From a virus, in IMG/VR virus record IMGVR_UViG_3300043540_000318, positions 1-46,059 of that record: a DNA stretch of 46,059 nucleotides; one strand, written 5' to 3'. The position numbers and the translations under genes are program-made. Below, piece by piece: positions 42,578 to 46,059 of this stretch (its first letter is position 1; each line of letters begins with the position of its first letter). Below the pieces are notes generated by a model, which was not told the DNA's origin, ran no database searches, and saw only the letters and a list, made by a program, of their open reading frames with translations.

Positions 42578-42613
42578 TCCTCCTGGGCATGAGGTTAAAC
42601 TGCCCAGAAAGGA
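42578..42613 (+). promoter_or_regulatory. SD-sequestering leader hairpin, copy 1
   Basis: TCCT, C, CTGGGCA, loop TGAGGTTAAAC, TGCCCAG, AA, AGGA. The 7-bp stem is perfect and the outer TCCT/AGGA pairing covers the Shine-Dalgarno of the gene starting at 42621. The loop framework TGAG-N2-TAAAC is shared by all three copies. Confidence 0.8.
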
Positions 42614-42620
42614 AAGAACG

Positions 42621-42908
42621 ATGGCTGAAGAACGAAGTGGTATCGAGAGGGTAGTGAAGGTAAAACCATTGAGCATGTTGAACGAGAAACAGGCTGCATG
42701 GCTAGAAAGGTTCAAAGACTGGGACGAGGTTGATGAGTACTTCTTCAACCTCGTCGGAGATGGTGACTCCGCAATCCGCTTCTACGACAGAGTCGTGGAA
42801 GTAATGGAGGAATTGGAGAAGAAGTATGGAGGCAGGGTTCGGACATTCCCCGAGGACCCGCCATGGGTCTTCAGGTTGTATGTCCAGAAAGGAGGTAAGA
42901 GACAATGA
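42621..42908 (+). CDS. Paralog family P1, copy a (unknown)
   Basis: 95 residues. Shares the segments GIERVVKVKP, LNEKQAAWLERFKDWDEVDEYF, AIRFYDRVVEVME and FPEDPPWVFRLYVQKGGK with the gene at 44253-44531, so the two are clear paralogs. Predicted small alpha/beta protein ending in a basic strand. No known family. Both copies have the conserved SD-sequestering hairpin immediately upstream (AGGA 7 nt before the ATG), suggesting common translational control. Position after the anti-CRISPR gene suggests a host-takeover or counter-defence role, which is inference. Confidence 0.75.
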   Translation: MAEERSGIERVVKVKPLSMLNEKQAAWLERFKDWDEVDEYFFNLVGDGDSAIRFYDRVVEVMEELEKKYGGRVRTFPEDPPWVFRLYVQKGGKRQ

Positions 42909-43060
42909 TCGGAGTGTGGAAGAACGAGAAGGTGTGGGTGCCTGAGGCTTCGGTGAAGTCGAGGGAGTTCATGAGAGTCAACAGGGTCAACGGTGAAAAA
43001 CGAATCACCGTTGTGAAAGTGGTGGTTAAACCACCAAGAAAGGAGGTGGAGAAAGCGTAG
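42905..43060 (+). CDS. 51-residue basic protein
   Basis: ATG 42905 overlaps the P1a stop (ATGA); AAGGAGG lies 9 nt upstream. The product begins MIGVWKNEKVWVPEAS and is rich in Lys, Arg and Val (ITVVKVVVKPPRKEVEK), about 12 net positive charges less acidic residues. The region GTTAACGG-like codons form hairpins (AACGGTG/CACCGTT). Probably a small nucleic-acid-binding or inhibitor protein; no family is recognised. Absent from the second P1 copy. Confidence 0.6.
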   Translation: MIGVWKNEKVWVPEASVKSREFMRVNRVNGEKRITVVKVVVKPPRKEVEKA

Positions 43061-43065
43061 GGTCA

Positions 43066-43109
43066 GGCGGGGCATCGCCCCGCCAAAAATCACCTGAAAG
43101 GAGGTGATT
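43066..43109 (+). promoter_or_regulatory. GC-rich hairpin plus SD-sequestering hairpin
   Basis: GGCGGGGC/GCCCCGCC with loop ATC (43066-43084) is followed by AAAAAT and a second stem AATCACCT/AGGTGATT (43088-43109, loop GAAAGG) that encloses a perfect AGGAGGTGA ribosome site. The first is not a plus-strand terminator because no T-run follows. Confidence 0.65.
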
Positions 43110-43118
43110 CAAATGTTC

Positions 43119-43282
43119 CCACAATGGTCAGTTCTGTTGTGGGAGAGTATCCAGGGTCCCAGATGTAGGGGAGTCTGGACTCATTCGGAAAATGAGGAGG
43201 GACTCCCTAACCTCGGTGCAGGACTTGCATCGGGGGTGTTATCAACTCCGCATCGACATCAGCATCAGCATCGATGTTGGTG
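43119..43282 (+). repeat. Structured repeat element X, copy A
   Basis: Hairpins CCACAA/TTGTGG (43119-43142) and GGGTCCCAGA/TCTGGACTC (43154-43182, one bulged C) are followed by CATT/AATG and by a repeat ending CAGCATCGATGTTGGTG (to 43282). It aligns in the same order with copy B at 43675-43866, while the reading frames of the two copies are not conserved. A short ORF (ATG 43113) begins here but is probably a leader or nothing. From 43061 to 43377 no other gene is seen. Confidence 0.5.
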
Positions 43283-43329
43283 TTGATCTTGTATCAGCAT
43301 CGACATCAGCGCTGATGGCGCTGGACCCA

Positions 43330-43373
43330 CTGTCTGCAACATCGACAGCGGGTAAAATCGTATCGGAGGTTGT
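43330..43373 (+). promoter_or_regulatory. Second-type leader hairpin before P2a
   Basis: CTGTC/GACAG stem (43330-43348), then GGTAAAATCGTATCGGAGGT carrying the SD of the gene at 43378. The two other copies (43911 and 44561) have the tighter form stem, loop TTTCG, stem, then GGTAAAAAATCGGAGGT. Confidence 0.5.
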
Positions 43374-43377
43374 TGAA

Positions 43378-43617
43378 ATGACATTTGTAGAACTGCAAAC
43401 GAGGAGGGTGAGGGCGGCCAGGAAGGTGTTGGACGCGTTGTATCGCGACATCACGGAGTTCCGTATCATCCATTTCCCCGACGGGGATGTGGATGATGAT
43501 CGGGCCCCGATCCCAGAGGTCGTGGGATCGGAGGAAATCGCTGAGCTGATCGAACAGATCAGTCCACTGATCGGAGAGTTGCAGCATGAGGTTGACAACC
43601 TCATCGACTGCAGGTAG
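43378..43617 (+). CDS. Paralog family P2, copy a (unknown)
   Basis: 79 residues from ATG 43378 (GGAGG 7-8 nt upstream). Shares TF-E-Q-R-VR--RK-L--LYRDITE, PIP-VVGSEEIAELIEQISPL and a final DNL-DCR with the gene at 43951. The N-terminus is basic, the rest acidic; two long helices are likely. No family is recognised. The stop is followed directly by an SD-sequestering hairpin. Confidence 0.72.
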   Translation: MTFVELQTRRVRAARKVLDALYRDITEFRIIHFPDGDVDDDRAPIPEVVGSEEIAELIEQISPLIGELQHEVDNLIDCR

Positions 43618-43621
43618 AATT

Positions 43622-43657
43622 TCCTCCTGGGCATGAGGCTAAACTGCCCAGAAAGGA
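43622..43657 (+). promoter_or_regulatory. SD-sequestering leader hairpin, copy 2
   Basis: TCCT, C, CTGGGCA, loop TGAGGCTAAAC, TGCCCAG, AA, AGGA, GGG. An ATG at 43662 follows 4 nt after, opening an 89-codon frame through element X copy B. Because that frame is not conserved with copy A, the downstream target is uncertain. Confidence 0.75.
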
Positions 43658-43674
43658 GGGTATGAAGGTGAGCT

Positions 43675-43866
43675 CACAACGATGGCTGACGTTGTGGGTG
43701 AGTCAGAAGACCAGATGTACATGGGTGCGTCTGGTCTTCATCGGAAATCTGGATGGGGTGAGTCTAGCCTCGGTCATGAATTTGATTGGGGATAGCCTAA
43801 CTCTCGAACAGTCCAAAAAGATGGGCATCAGCAACAGCGGAAACAGCATCAGCATCGATGTTGGTG
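43675..43866 (+). repeat. Structured repeat element X, copy B
   Basis: CACAAC/GTTGTG (43675-43696), a perfect 10-bp stem GAAGACCAGA/TCTGGTCTTC (43706-43739), CATC/GATG, and the 23-nt repeat that ends CAGCATCGATGTTGGTG at 43866, identical to the one in copy A. The stems differ from copy A by paired changes (GGUC/GACC-type exchanges), which argues for RNA rather than protein conservation. From 43618 to 43950 no convincing gene is seen. Confidence 0.5.
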
Positions 43867-43910
43867 GTGATTGCACATCAGCATCAACATCGGTGTTGAT
43901 CATACATCGA

Positions 43911-43942
43911 ACCAGCGTTTCGCGCTGGTAAAAAATCGGAGG
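43911..43942 (+). promoter_or_regulatory. Second-type leader hairpin before P2b
   Basis: ACCAGCG, loop TTTCG, CGCTGGT, then AAAAAATCGGAGGT with the SD. Compared with the copy at 44561 (GCCGGCG/CGCCGGT) the fourth base pair changes A-U to G-C, a compensatory exchange, with loop and downstream segment identical. Confidence 0.65.
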
Positions 43943-43950
43943 TGATGGCG

Positions 43951-44205
43951 ATGAGAATGACATTCGAGGAATGGCAGGCAAGAAAGGTGAGGAAGATGAG
44001 GAAACTGTTGGAGTCGCTTTATCGCGACATAACTGAGCTACACATCACGTATTTTGAAGACGGCAGGTGGGAGCTCGATGACGAAGGTCGTCATCCTATC
44101 CCAGATATTGTTGGTTCCGAGGAGATTGCTGGGCTGGTCGAACAGATTAGCCCATTGTTGGGCAAACTCCAGAAAGCAACCGATAACCTCCAGGACTGCC
44201 GATAA
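43951..44205 (+). CDS. Paralog family P2, copy b (unknown)
   Basis: 84 residues from ATG 43951 (GGAGG 8 nt upstream); GTG/ATG codons at 43942-43947 overlap the SD. MTFEEWQARKVRKMRK, LYRDITELHITYFEDG, HPIPDIVGSEEIAGLVEQISPL and DNLQDCR match copy a with a small insertion (GRWELDDEGRH). A loosely similar element (VVDDEGREWPL) occurs in the gene at 45723. Unknown function. Confidence 0.72.
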   Translation: MRMTFEEWQARKVRKMRKLLESLYRDITELHITYFEDGRWELDDEGRHPIPDIVGSEEIAGLVEQISPLLGKLQKATDNLQDCR

Positions 44206-44209
44206 CACA

Positions 44210-44245
44210 TTCTCCTAGGCATGAGAATAAACTGCCTAGAAAGGA
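44210..44245 (+). promoter_or_regulatory. SD-sequestering leader hairpin, copy 3
   Basis: TTCT, C, CTAGGCA, loop TGAGAATAAAC, TGCCTAG, AA, AGGA. Relative to copies 1 and 2 one G-C pair of the stem became A-U (CTAGGCA/TGCCTAG), and the outer UUCU still pairs with AGGA through a G-U. AGGA lies 7 nt before the ATG at 44253. Confidence 0.8.
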
Positions 44246-44252
44246 AATGAAA

Positions 44253-44531
44253 ATGGAAAGAGAAGGAATTGAAAGAGTGGTGAAGGTTAGACCGTGGAGC
44301 ACACTGAACGATCGTCAGGCTGCATGGTTGAAGCAGTTCAAGGATTGGGACGAGGTTGATGAGTTTTTCTTCAACCTCACCGGAAACTACGAGGCAGCCA
44401 TTCGCTTCTACGACAGGGTCGTGGAAGTGATGGAGGGTCTCGGAAAGACATACGAAGGGGCGGTGAAGACATTCCCCGATGATCCGCCGTGGACCTTCAG
44501 GGTTTACGTCAGAAAGGGCGGGAAAAGGTAG
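44253..44531 (+). CDS. Paralog family P1, copy b (unknown)
   Basis: 92 residues from ATG 44253, the start equivalent to P1a and 7 nt after AGGA; an ATG at 44247 is too close to the SD. About two thirds of residues match P1a, including the invariant-looking WDEVDEFFFNL, FYDRVVEVMEGL and DDPPWTFRVYV. DNA hairpins inside the gene (GAGGTTGA/TCAACCTC; TTCTACGAC/GTCGTGGAA) are shared with P1a. Unknown function. Confidence 0.75.
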   Translation: MEREGIERVVKVRPWSTLNDRQAAWLKQFKDWDEVDEFFFNLTGNYEAAIRFYDRVVEVMEGLGKTYEGAVKTFPDDPPWTFRVYVRKGGKR

Positions 44532-44560
44532 TATGAGTTTAAGGGGGGGATTCACATCAA

Positions 44561-44590
44561 GCCGGCGTTTCGCGCCGGTAAAAAATCGGA
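44561..44590 (+). promoter_or_regulatory. Second-type leader hairpin before the 368-residue gene
   Basis: GCCGGCG, loop TTTCG, CGCCGGT, then AAAAAATCGGAGG with the SD of the gene at 44600. Same loop and spacer as the copy at 43911, with paired differences in the stem. Confidence 0.65.
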
Positions 44591-44599
44591 GGTAGAAAG

Positions 44600-45706
44600 A
44601 TGAAGTTGGTAGAAGTTATAGAGTTGGTTGCAAAAGAGTTTGGGTATAATGGTAAAGTCCAGAAGTTCGTGGATGAGCTTCTCAAACATCAGGAGGAGTT
44701 GAATCTGGAGTGGTCGAAGGATATCCCCACCCAGGTTGCATATTCGAAGGGTGGGAAGAGGATCAGGACAAAACTCGGACGGTTTGCAGTCCGAGTAATC
44801 GGTGTAGAGATTCCCGATGCATTCGTTGCATCGTGCATCGGGGAAGAGTTCGGTACTGATGAGTATGTCACTCTCCTGAAAGGCTATGAAATAGTAGAGG
44901 CCTATCAGGAGGGATTTGCTGCTGAGTCGTGCATGACTGGCGATGACTCGGATAAAGTCGAGTTGTATGCGCTCAATCCAAACAAGGTAAGGCTGATAAA
45001 GTTCGTGGCAGGTCCGGTATCTGCAAGGGCGCTGATCTGGGGAACAGATCAGGGAGTGCTAGTGGTTGATAGAGTGTATCCCAGCGATAACCGCACTGCG
45101 GTGGAGTGCATACATCGATGGGCAAAGAAGAAGGGGTATGTCTATCGGGTCAATCAGGACCCAGGGACGGCGGGATTTAGCGAAGGATATGCTCCAACGT
45201 ACACAGTGACGTTGCGTCACAATCACGTGTATCCGTACATGGATACGTTCATGTATGGATATCGGGTGATTGTGAAGGGGAAGGAGATGCTCCGAGTGAG
45301 CAATCAGACATGTGACCTCACAGAGTTTGAAATGCAGACCACTCGTGGGTATGCATATCAGACTAAGAACAATCGTTGCGTGTTATGCGGGAGCATGTAT
45401 GTGGATAATGAATCGTATATATGGTTAAATAATGAGGAAAGAGTTTGTTCGGAATGCATGCATAGAGTTCACAAGTGCTCCATTTGTGGCAACATCTTCA
45501 TCATGCCGGAGAAGGGAAGGAATGTAGAGATATGTGACTTCTGCATGAGGACCAGATATGTGGAATGCTGCATGTGTGGCGACCTGGTTCCACGTGCAGA
45601 GTATATATATCATAATGGCGCTCATTTCTGTGATGAGTGCTTTGGGGATATAGTCATGAAGAGAAAGTGGAAGTGTTACGAGTTGGAGTTCAACGCTAGT
45701 ATCTAA
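44600..45706 (+). CDS. Large zinc-ribbon protein, conserved phage unknown
   Basis: 368 residues from ATG 44600 (GGAGG 7 nt upstream). Residues about 110-200 (AAESCMTG, LYALNPNKVRLIKF, ARALIWGTDQGVLVVDRVYPSD) follow a pattern seen in uncharacterised proteins of large phages. The C-terminal third contains three pairs of CxxC knuckles (CVLCG/CSEC, CSICG/CDFC, CCMCGD/CDEC), probably three zinc ribbons or treble-clef units. Hairpin-forming DNA continues here (ACTCGGAC/GTCCGAGT, CCCGATGCA/TGCATCGGG, CTGATCTG/CAGATCAG). A nucleic-acid- or protein-binding role is likely; no catalytic motif is seen. Confidence 0.72.
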   Translation: MKLVEVIELVAKEFGYNGKVQKFVDELLKHQEELNLEWSKDIPTQVAYSKGGKRIRTKLGRFAVRVIGVEIPDAFVASCIGEEFGTDEYVTLLKGYEIVEAYQEGFAAESCMTGDDSDKVELYALNPNKVRLIKFVAGPVSARALIWGTDQGVLVVDRVYPSDNRTAVECIHRWAKKKGYVYRVNQDPGTAGFSEGYAPTYTVTLRHNHVYPYMDTFMYGYRVIVKGKEMLRVSNQTCDLTEFEMQTTRGYAYQTKNNRCVLCGSMYVDNESYIWLNNEERVCSECMHRVHKCSICGNIFIMPEKGRNVEICDFCMRTRYVECCMCGDLVPRAEYIYHNGAHFCDECFGDIVMKRKWKCYELEFNASI

Positions 45707-45722
45707 AGAAAGGAGAATTGAA

Positions 45723-45992
45723 ATGACTGATGAAAGGATCAAACAGGAGATGGAAGACTTCTACGAAGTCCTTGGTGATGCACTGCTAGTCCTAGTCAAA
45801 GCTAGGGATCGGCTGTGCAACTTCGATATCGTCGTTGACGATGAAGGACGGGAATGGCCTCTGTACAATCTCGGTCCGAGGACTGACATCCCGAATGCAG
45901 CCGAAGCGCATAGGAGACTGGTAGAGGCAATCCGCTGGTTGTCGTGGGCGAATGAGCTGTTCCGTCCGTCGCATGACGGAATGTCTGAATAA
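45723..45992 (+). CDS. Small acidic helical protein, unknown
   Basis: 89 residues; AAAGGAG lies 7 nt before ATG 45723. Mostly helical (RIKQEMEDFYEVLGDALLVLV, EAHRRLVEAIRWLSWANELF) with a VVDDEGREWPLYNLG turn that recalls part of paralog P2b. Possibly a distant member of the P2 group. Function unknown. Confidence 0.6.
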   Translation: MTDERIKQEMEDFYEVLGDALLVLVKARDRLCNFDIVVDDEGREWPLYNLGPRTDIPNAAEAHRRLVEAIRWLSWANELFRPSHDGMSE

Positions 45993-46014
45993 CAATTAAG
46001 ATTCCACATGTAGT

Positions 46015-46051
46015 CGATGCTGATATCAATCCTGTATTGGTATCAGCATCG
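46015..46051 (+). terminator. Long hairpin at the right edge, possible terminator
   Basis: A 16-bp stem (CGATGCTGATATCAAT with ATTGGTATCAGCATCG, one G-U) with loop CCTGT, followed by TCGTTTAT. The ATCAGCATCG core also occurs in the repeats at 43263 and 43847. The T-run is poor, and the window ends before the element can be judged. Confidence 0.4.
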
Positions 46052-46059
46052 TCGTTTAT

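Noticed and set aside
43113-43931. Short ORFs starting at 43113 and 43662 as ordinary genes
   Set aside because: Both have an SD and ATG, but the two aligned copies keep RNA stems and not the reading frame, so they were treated as part of element X. Leader peptides remain possible.
42554-44555. Leftward ORFs of 64-154 codons opposite P1, P2 and neighbours
   Set aside because: They are antisense shadows of the paralog genes; the paralogy holds only in the rightward frames, which also have SD sequences and leaders.
1-46059. tRNA genes, integrase and lysogeny module, insertion sequences
   Set aside because: No cloverleaf with a GTTCRA-type arm, no tyrosine or serine recombinase motifs, no cI-like repressor and no transposase were seen in any frame.

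Overview
The window is one continuous stretch of a tailed double-stranded DNA phage (Caudoviricetes) with a contractile tail. Sheath, tube, tape measure, a P2/T4-type baseplate, an HK97-fold capsid and a large terminase are all recognisable, and no bacterial housekeeping gene or tRNA is seen. Strong AAGGAGG-type ribosome binding sites, sigma70-like promoters and frequent GTG/TTG starts point to a bacterial host. The host cannot be named, but an AcrIII-1 type ring nuclease implies that it, or its relatives, carry type III CRISPR with cyclic tetra-adenylate signalling.

Positions 1-23477 form one leftward morphogenesis operon. In transcription order it encodes prohead protease, scaffold, major capsid protein, head-tail connectors and neck proteins, tail terminator, sheath, tube, a tail-assembly chaperone pair joined by a canonical -1 frameshift site (T TTT TTA), a 1485-residue tape measure protein, hub and spike proteins, wedge proteins (gp25/LysM fusion, gpJ, gpI, gp8-like) and a DUF4815-like protein cut by the left edge. 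No portal gene is visible.

Positions 23478-24198 are a divergent control region. It holds three evenly spaced TTCCC-N6-GGGAA palindromes, three consecutive hairpins, a terminator-like stem and a near-consensus sigma70 promoter firing rightward.

Positions 24199-40003 form a tightly packed rightward operon for replication, recombination and packaging: O-like initiator, possible loader, DnaB-type helicase, DnaG-type primase, SSB, SF2 helicase, RecA/UvsX, three nucleases (PD-(D/E)XK, RecB/Cas4-like, RuvC-like), a Ycf46-like AAA+ ATPase, regulators, a probable small terminase and the large terminase, followed by a terminator.

Positions 40004-46059 are a rightward accessory region with its own promoter and different base composition. 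It combines small unknown genes with an unusual density of RNA structure. Two short ORFs are lined with near-perfect hairpins. A ~750-nt gene-free, GC-rich stretch folds into many helices, like a giant ornate phage RNA. Next come a 44-residue protein with no basic residues and the AcrIII-1 gene. Two families of paralogous small genes follow, arranged in mirror order (P1-P2-P2-P1) and preceded by repeated RNA leader hairpins that sequester the Shine-Dalgarno sequence and show compensatory base changes. A large zinc-ribbon protein and one more small gene close the window.

The strongest candidates for something undescribed are the ~750-nt structured RNA, the family of SD-sequestering leaders and the pervasive hairpins around the anti-CRISPR gene.
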